From: Bradyrhizobium iriomotense
GTDB lineage: Bacteria > Pseudomonadota > Alphaproteobacteria > Rhizobiales > Xanthobacteraceae
Direction of reading: 5' to 3'
DNA: 64,000 bases
Assembly (NCBI RefSeq): GCF_018130765.1
Contig: NZ_JAFCJZ010000006.1
Coordinates: forward strand, 186,001 to 250,000
Shown: piece after piece, positions 23,806 through 35,497 of the stretch
Numbering within the stretch: the first letter of the stretch is position 1
Layout of the letters: every line of letters starts with the position of its first letter
The notes under the pieces: generated by a model
Told to the model about the DNA's origin: nothing
The model's input: only the letters and a program-made list of their open reading frames with translations
Database searches by the model: none
Translations under genes and position numbers: made by a program

Positions 23806-26097
23806 TCAGTTCTTGCGCGGGGCGGATGCGTTCGCATTCTCTTCCGCATAGTTCTGCGGGAAGGCGAGCGCGCTCGTCGACGAGGACGGCTTGGCCGCCT
23901 TGGTGTCGTTGCTGGTTGATTTGGTCGCGGTCTTGGCCGCGTCATCGAGCAGCTTCTCGACGCGCACCAGGATGTCGGCGCCGCGCTTGGTCAGCACGGG
24001 CGGCGGACCGGGCTTGGTCTCCAGCACTTTTGGCGCCGCGCTTGCCTGCGCGTTCGCGTCCTTCGGCTGCGGCGGCAGCTTCTGGCCCATGCCGATGCCG
24101 GGGATCTCCCGCACCTCGACGCCCTGATGCGCAGCGACCATGATGTCGTGCCAGGTCTGCGCCGGCAGCGAGCCGCCGGTCATGCGGTTGGTCGGCGAAT
24201 AGTCGTCATTGCCGTACCAGACCGCGCAGGTGAAATTGCCGGTGTAGCCGACGAACCAGGCGTCGCGATACGCATTGGTCGTGCCGGTCTTGCCCGCGGT
24301 CGGAATGCCGTCGAGCGCGGCGCGGCGCGCGGTGCCTTCGCTGACGACGTGGCTCATCATGCCCGCCATGTCGGCGGCGATGTTCGGCGGAATGGCCTGC
24401 TTCGGCTTCGGCCCGTCGCGATCCCAGCGCCAGACCAGGTCGCCGGCGCCGGTGCGCACCTCCAGCACCGAATGCGGCGTCACCGACTTGCCTCGGTTCG
24501 GGAACGTCGCGTAGGCGACGGCATGCTCGAGCACGGTGACTTCGTCCGAGCCGATCGGCAGCGACGGCGTGTCGGGCAGCGGCGCCTTGAGGCCGAAGCG
24601 GCGCGCGACCTCGACGATCTTGGCGCGGCCGATCTTGGCCGGGTTCGGCGCCTTCGGCTGTTCTTTCTGGCCGATCGCGATCGACAGCTTCACCGGCACG
24701 ACGTTGATCGAGCGCGTGATCGCCTGCGTCAGCGTCACCGAGCCGGAATAGGAATGGCCGTAGTTCTGCGGACACCAATTGCCGATGCAGACCGGGCCGT
24801 CGACCACGATCGAGTTCGGCGTGAAGCCGTTCAGCAGTGCGGTGGTATAGACGTAAGGCTTGAACGACGAACCCGGCTGGCGATAGGCGTCGGTGGCGCG
24901 GTTGAACTGGCTGGCGCCATAGTCGCGGCCGCCGACCATGGCGCGGATGCCGCCGTCGAGATCGGAGACGACGGTCGCCGCCTGCGTCGCGTGATAATCG
25001 CGGCCGAACTGGCGCAGCTGGTTCTCGATGGCGTCTTCGGCGGCCTTCTGCACGTTGGCGTCGATGGCGAGGCGTACCACGAAGACGCGCTCGACGTAAG
25101 ATTTCGGGAAGGTGTCGACCAGCTTGCGCATCTCGTCGAAGGCGTAGTCGAGATAGTAGTTGGGCGAAGCCTCGTCACGGCGATCGACCGCGAAGGCCGG
25201 GTTGCGGCGGGCGCCGAACACCTGGCCCTCGGTCATGAAGCCGGCATCGACGAGGTTGTCGAGCACGACGTTGGCGCGGGCGCGGGCGGCAGGCAGGTTG
25301 ATGTGCGGAGCGTACTTCGTCGGAGCCTTGAACAGGCCGGCGAGCATCGCCGCTTCCGACAGGGTCACGTCGCGCGCGGACTTGTTGAAATAGAAGTGCG
25401 CCGCGCCGTCGACGCCGAAGGTGCCGCCGCCCATATAGGCGCGGTCGAGATAGAGCTTCAAAATCTCGTTCTTGGTCAGGCGCCATTCCAGCCAGATCGC
25501 GAGGAAGGCCTCGTTGACCTTGCGCTCGATGGTGCGCTCGTTACTCAGGAACAGGTTCTTGGCGAGCTGCTGGGTGATCGAGGAGCCGCCCTGGCGGACG
25601 CCGCCCGCTTGCGCGTTGGTGACGAGCGCGCGCGCGGTGCCGGCGATGTCGATGCCGAAATGCTCGTAGAAGCGGCGGTCTTCGGTCGCCAGCGTCGCCT
25701 TGATCAGGACGTCGGGGAAATCTTCCAGCGGGATGGAGTCGTTGTGCTTGATGCCGCGGCTGCCGATCGGGTTGCCGTAGCGGTCGAGGAAGCTCACCGC
25801 GAGATCGGACTTCTTCAGCCAGTCCTCGTCCGCGGTCTCGCGGAAGGCGGGGATGGCGAGCGTCAGCATCAGCACCAGGCCGCCGAGGCCGAGCGTTGCG
25901 GCCTCCGACAGCGGCTCGATGAACACCCAGCGCTTCCACCGCCCGACATAGAAGCGGTCCATGAAGGTCGAGTAGCGCTCGTAGAGCTCGCGGATGCCCT
26001 TGGCCGAGGAGAACAGGGAGGAGTCGATGCGCGCATCGAGGTCCAGGAAGAAATTCCGGACCTTCTGCATCCAATGCGGTGGTATGATCTGGCGCAC
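23806..26097 (-). CDS. Penicillin-binding protein 1A family, bifunctional
   Basis: A 763-residue peptidoglycan synthase of the inner membrane. One transmembrane helix lies at about 66-85. A GT51 glycosyltransferase domain follows, with catalytic E139 in A-T-E-D-R-R-F-Y-E-H and Q-G-G-S-S-I-T-Q-Q-L-A-K-N. The transpeptidase has S410-x2-K413 in Q-P-G-S-S-F-K-P, a likely S-x-N motif in R-S-I-N-V-V-P, and K-T-G-T-T-N. The last 80 residues are Ala/Lys/Pro-rich and disordered. The N-terminal cytoplasmic stretch (about 60 residues) is longer than in E. coli PBP1A. It heads a three-gene operon. Confidence 0.94.
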   Translation of the reverse strand: MRQIIPPHWMQKVRNFFLDLDARIDSSLFSSAKGIRELYERYSTFMDRFYVGRWKRWVFIEPLSEAATLGLGGLVLMLTLAIPAFRETADEDWLKKSDLAVSFLDRYGNPIGSRGIKHNDSIPLEDFPDVLIKATLATEDRRFYEHFGIDIAGTARALVTNAQAGGVRQGGSSITQQLAKNLFLSNERTIERKVNEAFLAIWLEWRLTKNEILKLYLDRAYMGGGTFGVDGAAHFYFNKSARDVTLSEAAMLAGLFKAPTKYAPHINLPAARARANVVLDNLVDAGFMTEGQVFGARRNPAFAVDRRDEASPNYYLDYAFDEMRKLVDTFPKSYVERVFVVRLAIDANVQKAAEDAIENQLRQFGRDYHATQAATVVSDLDGGIRAMVGGRDYGASQFNRATDAYRQPGSSFKPYVYTTALLNGFTPNSIVVDGPVCIGNWCPQNYGHSYSGSVTLTQAITRSINVVPVKLSIAIGQKEQPKAPNPAKIGRAKIVEVARRFGLKAPLPDTPSLPIGSDEVTVLEHAVAYATFPNRGKSVTPHSVLEVRTGAGDLVWRWDRDGPKPKQAIPPNIAADMAGMMSHVVSEGTARRAALDGIPTAGKTGTTNAYRDAWFVGYTGNFTCAVWYGNDDYSPTNRMTGGSLPAQTWHDIMVAAHQGVEVREIPGIGMGQKLPPQPKDANAQASAAPKVLETKPGPPPVLTKRGADILVRVEKLLDDAAKTATKSTSNDTKAAKPSSSTSALAFPQNYAEENANASAPRKN

Positions 26098-26392
26098 CTA
26101 GAACCCTTGAGGCTTGGTTCGAAAGCGTTCAAGCACCCGGCCGGGGGCGGCATCGAGACGTCTTGAGGGAATGTTGCGGCAAACCCAAGGCGCCCGGTTC
26201 GCATCCTCTGGGGACTTGCTGTTCCTTCTAGCCGAGCAGGGCCTATAAACCAATGGTCAGGCTCACGATTTTGAACAACAGGCCTAATTGACCCCGGTTC
26301 ATTACGGGCCTCAAAGGGGGTCTGCTTGCACCATCACGCCCGCCCGCCCTAGATGGCGTTGCCGTAGCTCTTTCGAACTATTGTTGAGGCGC

Positions 26393-26908
26393 ATGACCGC
26401 AGCTCCCAAACGAACTTCAGACCAGGAAGGATTCTTCTGGAAAACCAAGACGTTGGAAGAGATGTCTGGGGAGGAGTGGGAAAGCCTGTGCGACGGCTGT
26501 GGCCGCTGCTGCCTGAACAAGCTGGAGGACGAGGACACCGGCCAGATCTATTTCACCCATATCGGCTGCAAGCTGCTCGATGGGACGACCTGCGCCTGCA
26601 AGGACTACCCGAATCGCTCCGACAAGGTTCCGGACTGCGTCCGCCTGACCCCGGCCAATGTCCGCACCCTGAACTGGTTGCCCCCGAGCTGCGGCTACAA
26701 GCTCGTCGCCGAGGGGCGCGACCTCTATTGGTGGCACCCGCTGGTGTCAGGCGATCCCAACACCGTTCATGAAGCCGGCGTCTCCGTACGCGGCCGGGTC
26801 GAGGGCAGCGAAGAGGAGGTCCCGGACGAGGAGCTCGAGGACCACATCGTGCAATGGCCGGCGATGCTGCCGAAGCGAGCCCGCCTGAAGCGACGCCCGA
26901 AGGATTGA
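26393..26908 (+). CDS. YcgN-family cysteine cluster protein (UPF0260)
   Basis: A 171-residue cytoplasmic protein of the YcgN family. The N-terminal cysteine cluster is [13 protein letters not shown]. Further cysteines lie in I-G-C-K-L-L, C-A-C-K-D-Y, D-C-V-R-L-T and S-C-G-Y, and together they could hold an Fe-S or zinc centre. [10 protein letters not shown] is the family signature. ATG 26393 is preferred because GAGG sits 5 bases upstream; an upstream in-frame start at 26288 lacks a ribosome site. The 296-bp gap to the divergent PBP1A gene contains no feature I can name. Function is unknown. Confidence 0.9.
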   Translation: MTAAPKRTSDQEGFFWKTKTLEEMSGEEWESLCDGCGRCCLNKLEDEDTGQIYFTHIGCKLLDGTTCACKDYPNRSDKVPDCVRLTPANVRTLNWLPPSCGYKLVAEGRDLYWWHPLVSGDPNTVHEAGVSVRGRVEGSEEEVPDEELEDHIVQWPAMLPKRARLKRRPKD

Positions 26909-27047
26909 GCCGCCGCGCGCCGCCGATCACGTGTTCGGGATGACCCGGGGGTGGGATGCACCCATGCGCCGCGGTGCCTGCCTGGGAAGAACTTTCCTCT
27001 CTACATTTGTTGCATAGAACGAATCCTTCGCGGCGTTGCGCCGCCCC

Positions 27048-28649
27048 ATGCGCCCGATCGAGATGAACAAGTTCGACCGGCAGAGCAGTTCTGCCGACAT
27101 CCAGGCATTGCCCGACGACATCGCCGAAGAGCTGTCCCGCCTTCCGAGCGAGGTCATCAGCGTCGATGACGCACCGTCCATCGCGCCGCCGGCACCGCTG
27201 AGCTCCGACGAGGTCCGCACCATCGTCATCAGCCTGATGCTGACGATGTTCCTGGCCGCCCTCGACCAGACCATCGTGGCGACCGCGCTGCCGACCATCG
27301 GACGCCAGTTCCAGGACGTCTCGAACCTGTCCTGGGTGATCACGGCCTACCTGCTTGCCTCGACCGCCGTTGCCCCCGTGTTCGGTACGCTGAGCGACAT
27401 CTATGGCCGCAAGGCCATGATTATCACCTCGCTGAGCCTGTTCGTGATTGGCTCGATCCTGTGCGCGATCGCACCGAACATGCCGATGCTGATCCTCGCG
27501 CGCGGCCTTCAAGGCCTCGGCGGCGGCGGCATCATGCCTGTCGTGCAGACGGTGATCTCCGACGTCGTGAGCCCGCGCGAGCGCGGGCAGTACCAGGCCT
27601 ATTTCTCCAGCGTCTGGATGGTCGGAGGTATCCTCGGCCCCGTCATCGGCGGTGTGTTCGCCGAGCATCTGCACTGGTCGATGATCTTCTGGATCAACCT
27701 TCCGCTCACCGCCGCCGCACTCGCGCTGCTGCTGCCGAAGATGAAGAAGATCCCGGTGTTCCACCGCAAGCGCAAGGTCGACTGGCTCGGCGGCGTGCTG
27801 CTGATGGCGTCCGCTGTCGTTTTCATGCTGGTGCTGACCTGGGGCGGCACGCGCTATCCCTGGCTGTCGCCGACCGTGCTCGCGCTGGTCGGAGGTGCCG
27901 TCGCGCTCGCCGTCACCTTTGTCTGGCATGCGCGTCGTGCGGACGAGCCGTTCCTGCCGCTGCCGCTGCTCGGTGGATCGGTAGTGCCATTCGGCCTGAC
28001 CGCCGGCGGCTGTGCGCTCGGTGCGATCACGGGTCTCACCGTGCAGCTCCCGCTCTATTACGAGTCGGTCTACCACCTCAGTGCCAGCGAGGCAGGCCTT
28101 GCGTTGATTCCGCTGGCGGCAATCTCAACCTGCGGCGCAGCGATCGCCGGACGCACCATGGCGCGCGCCAAGCACTACAAGCGCGTCGCCATCGTCGGCA
28201 CGTCCTGGGCCGCGCTGTGTGGCCTCGGCCTCACGGTCACCACCTTGCCCCTGTGGGGGCTGCTGCTGCTGATGGCTGCGTTTGCGCTGGGCCTCGGCAC
28301 GACCTTCCCGGTCTGCGTGGTCTCGATCCAGAATTCGGTCTCGCGGCCGCAGGTCGGCACCATCACCGGCGCGCTGAATTTCTTCCGCTCGCTGATGTCC
28401 TCGTTCACGGTCGCGGCATTCGCCGCGATCCTGCTGATCGCGCTCGGCGCCGACATTCCGCTCGCCGGCGAGCATCACGCCGCGGGTGGCGTCCCCGCGA
28501 TCCCCGTGGAAGACATGCGGCATGCGTTCCGCTACGTCTTCGGCGCCGCCACCGCGCTGATGACCGGCGCTGCGCTCTGCCTGATCATGATGGAGGAGCG
28601 GCCGCTGGCCGGTCCGACCGTCACGCAGCAGGTGGAGATGGCCGAGTAG
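27048..28649 (+). CDS. DHA2-type multidrug MFS exporter
   Basis: A 533-residue, 14-helix drug/proton antiporter of the EmrB/DHA2 type. A soluble N-terminus of about 55 residues precedes helix 1 (V-I-S-L-M-L-T-M-F-L-A-A-L-D-Q-T-I-V-A-T-A-L-P). Motif C-like G-G-I-L-G-P-V-I-G-G and the loop motif G-T-L-S-D-I-Y-G-R-K are present. ATG 27063 and TTG 27036 are alternative starts; no candidate has a good ribosome site. It converges with the next gene with 3 bases between stops. The substrate cannot be told. Confidence 0.9.
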   Translation: MRPIEMNKFDRQSSSADIQALPDDIAEELSRLPSEVISVDDAPSIAPPAPLSSDEVRTIVISLMLTMFLAALDQTIVATALPTIGRQFQDVSNLSWVITAYLLASTAVAPVFGTLSDIYGRKAMIITSLSLFVIGSILCAIAPNMPMLILARGLQGLGGGGIMPVVQTVISDVVSPRERGQYQAYFSSVWMVGGILGPVIGGVFAEHLHWSMIFWINLPLTAAALALLLPKMKKIPVFHRKRKVDWLGGVLLMASAVVFMLVLTWGGTRYPWLSPTVLALVGGAVALAVTFVWHARRADEPFLPLPLLGGSVVPFGLTAGGCALGAITGLTVQLPLYYESVYHLSASEAGLALIPLAAISTCGAAIAGRTMARAKHYKRVAIVGTSWAALCGLGLTVTTLPLWGLLLLMAAFALGLGTTFPVCVVSIQNSVSRPQVGTITGALNFFRSLMSSFTVAAFAAILLIALGADIPLAGEHHAAGGVPAIPVEDMRHAFRYVFGAATALMTGAALCLIMMEERPLAGPTVTQQVEMAE

Positions 28650-28652
28650 GGG

Positions 28653-30353
28653 TTAGCCCCCGCGGTCGGGATCGTCGTCGGCATTGCCTGCGCCGATCTT
28701 CCGCGCTTTCGCCGCGAGCTGTTCCTTGAGCCGCGCCAGCGCTTCGGCAGACCAATCACGGACATCGGTGACCGCGACCCAGGCATCGACGTAATGCTCG
28801 GGCGCGTAGACATGGCCAAAACCCATCGGCGTGCCGTTTGCGACCGCCATGTCGAGGGCGAGCTGCAGCATCGTCACGATCGGATACCATCGCAGCTCCG
28901 GTGAGACATCCGGCCCGCGCGGAGCGCTCATCCATGCCGGGGCCTGAAAGGCATCGCGATAGGCGAAGAACGTGATCGCGTCGCTGGCATGTTGCAGGTA
29001 GACGACGCGCATCGGGCCCCAGGGCGTATCTGGCGGCACCGTCGGCCCGTTCTGGTTCATGAAGCGCACGAAGCGGCTGTCGCGGAATTCCGGCAGCCAC
29101 GCCGGCGTGCCCGGATTGCGGTTCGCGGTGATCGAGCGCCAGAAGCGGCTCTCGAACGGTGGCCCGCTCCAGAGCGCGCCGGCAATGGGATCGCCGATCG
29201 TCTCGAACAGCTCCGCGGATTTTTCCGAGTTCATGGCGCCGAGGCTGAGCCCGTGGAGATACAGCTTCGGCCGCTTGTCCTTCGGCAAGCTCGTCCAGTA
29301 GCCGTAGATTTCCGCGAACAGCGCGCGCGACGCCTCGGCGCCGTATTCGGGCTGAAACAGCAGCGACAGCGGGCTGTTGAGATAGGAATATTGCATCGCC
29401 ACGCTCGCGACGTCGCCGTGGTGGAGATATTCGATCGTATCCATCGCGGACGGATCGATCCAGCCGGTGCCGGTCGGCGTGATCACGATCAGGATCTTGC
29501 GTTCAAAACCGTGCTGGCGCTTGAGCTCCTCCAGCGCGAGCTTCGCGCGCGCCTGCGCCGTGCCTCCGCCGGCAAGGCCCACATAGACGCGCACCGGGTC
29601 GTGTGCGGCCCGGCCCGTGGCGGCGCTGATGTCCGCTGCGGTCGGACCCGAGGCAATGAACCGGCGGCCCGTGCGCCCGAGCTCCGTCCACTTCACCAGC
29701 GACGCCGGACTTCCCGTGCTATCCGGCGCGGTCGGCTGCGGCCGTTCGGGCTCGTGCAGGGCGTCGAGTTCACGGAAGGACGAATCGAGCGCGCGAAATG
29801 CCGTGCTGATCAGGACGTTGCTGGCAATCGACCAGAACAGCAGTCCTGCGACCACTACACCAATGACGTTAGCGACCTTGCGTGGAATGATGCGCTTCGC
29901 GTGCCAGGAGAGAAAGTGCGACACAAGCGCGAACAGCCGCCCCAGCAGCAGCAATGCGGCGAACGTGACGAGGGCGATGGCGCAGACCTTGAAGGGATGC
30001 GCGGTCTCGACCGGCGTCATCTTCATCGCGGCGCGGATCGAGTTCTGCCATTCGGCGGCGCGCCAGAGATAGATGACGACCACGATCAGGCAGCCGGCTG
30101 CGACCAGTGCATTGGCACGCGAGCGCAGGCGCGCCGAAGGCTCGGGCAATTCGAGATAGTGCCACAGCCAGCGCCAAAGGTTGCCGGCGAGGTAACCGAT
30201 CGCAAAGCAGGCGCCGGCGAGGGCGCCCTGGGTGAGATAGCTCCGCGGCACCAGCGTCGGCGTCAGCGCGGCCGCGAAGAACAGCGCGCCCAGCATGAGG
30301 CCGACGCCGGACAGCGAGACCAATTGTCGCCGAATGAGCCGGGTCAGATTCAT
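28653..30353 (-). CDS. Alpha/beta-hydrolase family membrane protein (PF10081-like)
   Basis: A 566-residue inner-membrane protein with about five N-terminal helices (residues 10-190). A large soluble alpha/beta-hydrolase-like domain follows (about 235-540). The probable nucleophile elbow is L-H-G-L-S-L-G-A-M-N, and G-G-G-T-A-Q-A-R, Y-S-Y-L-N-S-P-L-S and D-A-I-T-F-F are other conserved-looking parts. The family is found across rhizobia and actinobacteria and has no firm activity. It starts 21 bases after the stop of the histidine kinase gene and is probably in its operon. Confidence 0.82.
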   Translation of the reverse strand: MNLTRLIRRQLVSLSGVGLMLGALFFAAALTPTLVPRSYLTQGALAGACFAIGYLAGNLWRWLWHYLELPEPSARLRSRANALVAAGCLIVVVIYLWRAAEWQNSIRAAMKMTPVETAHPFKVCAIALVTFAALLLLGRLFALVSHFLSWHAKRIIPRKVANVIGVVVAGLLFWSIASNVLISTAFRALDSSFRELDALHEPERPQPTAPDSTGSPASLVKWTELGRTGRRFIASGPTAADISAATGRAAHDPVRVYVGLAGGGTAQARAKLALEELKRQHGFERKILIVITPTGTGWIDPSAMDTIEYLHHGDVASVAMQYSYLNSPLSLLFQPEYGAEASRALFAEIYGYWTSLPKDKRPKLYLHGLSLGAMNSEKSAELFETIGDPIAGALWSGPPFESRFWRSITANRNPGTPAWLPEFRDSRFVRFMNQNGPTVPPDTPWGPMRVVYLQHASDAITFFAYRDAFQAPAWMSAPRGPDVSPELRWYPIVTMLQLALDMAVANGTPMGFGHVYAPEHYVDAWVAVTDVRDWSAEALARLKEQLAAKARKIGAGNADDDPDRGG

Positions 30354-30374
30354 GCAAGCACCTTATGAATGAAG

Positions 30375-32918
<2,544 letters not shown>

Positions 32919-32986
32919 TGATCGTCCGGTGCGGCCGGGAGCAAGTCCCTTAGCCTGCGCCTTTAGCGCCAAACGCCCGGCCGGCC

Positions 32987-33015
32987 AAGACTCAAGTCGA
33001 CAAGACTCAAGTCGG
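32987..33015. repeat. Short tandem repeat upstream of the kinase gene
   Basis: CAAGACTCAAGTCG occurs at 32987-33000 and again at 33002-33015 (period 15), followed by a degraded third unit starting GCAAGACCTCACG. It lies across the gap between the kinase start and the ThDP enzyme stop. It may be a simple replication slippage product. Confidence 0.6.
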
Positions 33016-33022
33016 CAAGACC

Positions 33023-34657
33023 TCACGTGCCCGGCCGCGACACCTCGGTCTCCTTGCTGGTGATGAACTCCAAGAGCACCGGGATGCCTTCCTGCGTCTT
33101 CTGGATGCCGCGCTTGATCGCGGGGACGATGTCCTCCGGCCTCTCCACGCGCTCGCCATAGCCGCCGAAGGCGCGCGCCATCGCGGCATAATCGCCGGAG
33201 ATGTCGGTCGAGCGATATTTTTCGGTCGAGATCGGCATTACCTTCAACTCGATCGCCATCGAGAAATTGTTAAGCAGGATCGACATGATCGGAATGCGCT
33301 CGCGCACGGCGGTCTCGAAATCCATGCCGGTGAAGCCGATGGCGGCGTCGCCCCAGACGTTGATGCAGAGCTTGTCGGGCTTTGCCAGCTTTGCGCCCAT
33401 CGCGAGCCCGAGGCCGTAGCCGAGCTGGGTCGTCTTGCCCCAGCCGAGATAAGTGAGGGGCTCCACCGCCTTCCAGAACGGCGAGAGCTGGTCGCGCGGG
33501 CTGCCGGCATCATGCGTGATGATGGTGTTCTTGACGTCGACGGTGTGCTGCAGGTCCCATAGCACGCGATAAGGACTTAACGGTGCGTCATTGCTGGTGA
33601 GCTTCGGCATCCACTTCGCCAGCCACTCCTTGTGCGAGGCCGCGATCTCGGCCGCGACCGCCGAGGCGTCGCGATCGGCGGTGACGGTCTTGCCGATCTC
33701 CTCCAGCAGCGCATCGAGCACGAGACCGGCGTCGCCGACGAGGCCGATCTTCGCCTCCACATCCTTGTTGAGATGGTTCGGATCGAGCGTGGAATGGATG
33801 ATGGTCTTGCCCTTGGGCATCGCGATGCCGAAATTGGTCTCGGTGAAGGAGCAGCCGATACCCAAGATGACGTCGGCCTCGGCGAGGAATTTCGGGACGG
33901 CGCGCGGCACCGCGAGGCCGCCGGAGCCGAGCGAGAGCGGATGCGTCTCCGGAAACGCCGATTTGCCGCCGAGGCTGGTGGTGACGGGTATAGCGAGCCG
34001 CTCGGCGAGGCGCTTCAGTTGCGGCCACGCCTGCGCGTAGTGAACGCCCTGGCCGGCATAGATCACCGGCCGCTTCGCGTTGACGAGCAGGCTGGCGGCT
34101 TCCTTCACGTGCACGGGGTCCGCGCCGTAGCGGGTGCGCAGCACTGGCGTGTAATTCAGCGGCTCCGGCACCTCCTCGTTCCACATGTCGGAGGGGATCT
34201 CGACGATCACGGGCCCGCCGCGGCCGTTCTTCAGCTTGGTGAAGGCGCGGCGGAAGATATTGGCGACCTCCGCGGCCAGGATGATCGGCTCGGACGATTT
34301 CGCGAACGGCTTCATCGCCTCGCTGGAATTGAAGTTCGGCTCGATATGCGCCAGCCGGCGCTGATAGCCCATCGGCAGCACCAGCACGGGAACGGATTCG
34401 CCGAAGCACTGCGCGACGCCGCCCATCGCATTCTCGGCGCCGGGCCCGTGCTGCATGCAGAACGCGCCGACGCTGCGCCCCGACGTCACCCGCGAGATCG
34501 CATCCGCCATGTGGATGCCGACGCGCTCCTGCCGCACCATGACGGGACGGATCTCGGCTTTGGCCGCATGCTCGATCAGGTGGTTGACCGGATAGCCGCA
34601 GAGGATCTCGATCCCCTCGCGCCGCATGATTTCCGCAATCGCAGTGCCGAGCTTCAT
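33023..34657 (-). CDS. Thiamine pyrophosphate-dependent enzyme (acetolactate synthase-like)
   Basis: A 544-residue ThDP enzyme of the acetolactate synthase / benzoylformate decarboxylase superfamily. The catalytic glutamate is in V-R-Q-E-R-V-G-I-H. The central FAD/DHAP-like domain is at about 190-340. The ThDP motif begins W-G-D-A-A-I-G-F and ends about 28 residues later at L-L-N-N-F. The second position is D-A rather than the usual D-G. It lacks the regulatory and quaternary features that would identify IlvB, and no small subunit is nearby, so it is probably a catabolic lyase or decarboxylase. The substrate is unknown. Confidence 0.88.
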   Translation of the reverse strand: MKLGTAIAEIMRREGIEILCGYPVNHLIEHAAKAEIRPVMVRQERVGIHMADAISRVTSGRSVGAFCMQHGPGAENAMGGVAQCFGESVPVLVLPMGYQRRLAHIEPNFNSSEAMKPFAKSSEPIILAAEVANIFRRAFTKLKNGRGGPVIVEIPSDMWNEEVPEPLNYTPVLRTRYGADPVHVKEAASLLVNAKRPVIYAGQGVHYAQAWPQLKRLAERLAIPVTTSLGGKSAFPETHPLSLGSGGLAVPRAVPKFLAEADVILGIGCSFTETNFGIAMPKGKTIIHSTLDPNHLNKDVEAKIGLVGDAGLVLDALLEEIGKTVTADRDASAVAAEIAASHKEWLAKWMPKLTSNDAPLSPYRVLWDLQHTVDVKNTIITHDAGSPRDQLSPFWKAVEPLTYLGWGKTTQLGYGLGLAMGAKLAKPDKLCINVWGDAAIGFTGMDFETAVRERIPIMSILLNNFSMAIELKVMPISTEKYRSTDISGDYAAMARAFGGYGERVERPEDIVPAIKRGIQKTQEGIPVLLEFITSKETEVSRPGT

Positions 34658-35031
34658 GACGTCTCTCTCCTCAGGCAGAGGCCGGTTGATCCGGCTGGTT
34701 GAAGAGAGAGGATCAGGAAATCCGGGAAGCGTAAAGCGTAGTTGATCGCGCCCGCAGGTAGGTCAGCCATGCAGGAGGCGCGATCGCTACTCTGTCGTCC
34801 ACAGGGGCGTCGCAATATTGATCAAAGTGTCGCGCGACGAGTAGGCGCACTGCATGCGACGCGCTGCTGTCGCAATAGGCAACCTAGCGCATGCAGCTTG
34901 CCACCGACTGACAGCAGCGACCCTTTATCGTGCGAATTCGAAAGTGAGCGCCGGTGCTGCAGGGTTTGAGTTTGACAGTCTTGAAACTTCGAGAGCACGC
35001 TAGCCTCGACATTGCGAAGGGACACATCGGC
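34658..35031. other. Intergenic region between divergent genes
   Basis: A 374-bp gap separating the divergent ThDP enzyme and iorA genes. It holds one long-range inverted repeat (34850-34896, listed separately) and probably the two divergent promoters. I see no clear sigma-70 hexamers or small coding frame with a ribosome site in it. Confidence 0.5.
34850..34896. promoter_or_regulatory. Inverted repeat upstream of iorAB
   Basis: Perfect 9-bp arms CTGCATGCG (34850-34858) and CGCATGCAG (34888-34896) separated by 29 bases. Each arm itself contains the palindromic core GCATGC. It lies 136 bp before iorA. This could be a pair of regulator sites or the base of an RNA stem in the leader. Confidence 0.35.
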
Positions 35032-35496
35032 ATGATCGAACTCACTGTCAATGGGACCAAGCGCCAGGTCGACGTCGTTGCCGAGATGCCGCTGTTGTGG
35101 GTGCTGCGCGACGAACTCGGCATCACCAGTCCCAAATATGGCTGCGGGGTCGCGCAATGCGGCGCGTGCACGGTTCAGATCGACGGCATGGCCGTGCGGT
35201 CCTGCCAGGCGCATATCGGCGAGGTCGCGGGCAAGTCGGTCGTTACGCTCGAAGGCCTGGAGAAAAGGGATCAGAACCCGGTCATCCAGGCCTGGATCGA
35301 ACATCAGGTGCCGCAATGCGGCTACTGTCAGACCGGCCAGATCATGCAGGCCATCTCGCTGCTCGATCTGATCTCCAATCCGACGGACGACGAGATCGAC
35401 CAGGTGATGTCGGGCAATCTCTGCCGCTGCGGCACCTATCCGCGCATCCGCGCGGCGATCCATGCGGCGGCCGCGAAGAAGATGGCGGAGAAGTGA
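35032..35496 (+). CDS. iorA: (2Fe-2S) subunit of a molybdenum hydroxylase (IorA-like)
   Basis: A 154-residue electron-transfer subunit of an isoquinoline 1-oxidoreductase-type enzyme. The plant-type [2Fe-2S] site is [12 protein letters not shown], and the second cluster domain has Q-C-G-Y-C-Q-T-G-Q and L-C-R-C-G-T-Y. ATG 35032 gives the family N-terminus M-I-E-L-T-V-N-G; a longer in-frame start at 34954 has no support. The iorB gene follows after one base. The natural substrate is probably an N-heterocycle or aldehyde; the family name does not prove isoquinoline. Confidence 0.92.
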   Translation: MIELTVNGTKRQVDVVAEMPLLWVLRDELGITSPKYGCGVAQCGACTVQIDGMAVRSCQAHIGEVAGKSVVTLEGLEKRDQNPVIQAWIEHQVPQCGYCQTGQIMQAISLLDLISNPTDDEIDQVMSGNLCRCGTYPRIRAAIHAAAAKKMAEK

Positions 35497-35497
35497 G

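Noticed and set aside
24127..26166. 679-residue plus-strand open frame opposite PBP1A
   Set aside because: Composition is dominated by Arg, Val, Gly, Asp and Glu, with no domain. The minus strand has intact GT51 and transpeptidase motifs.
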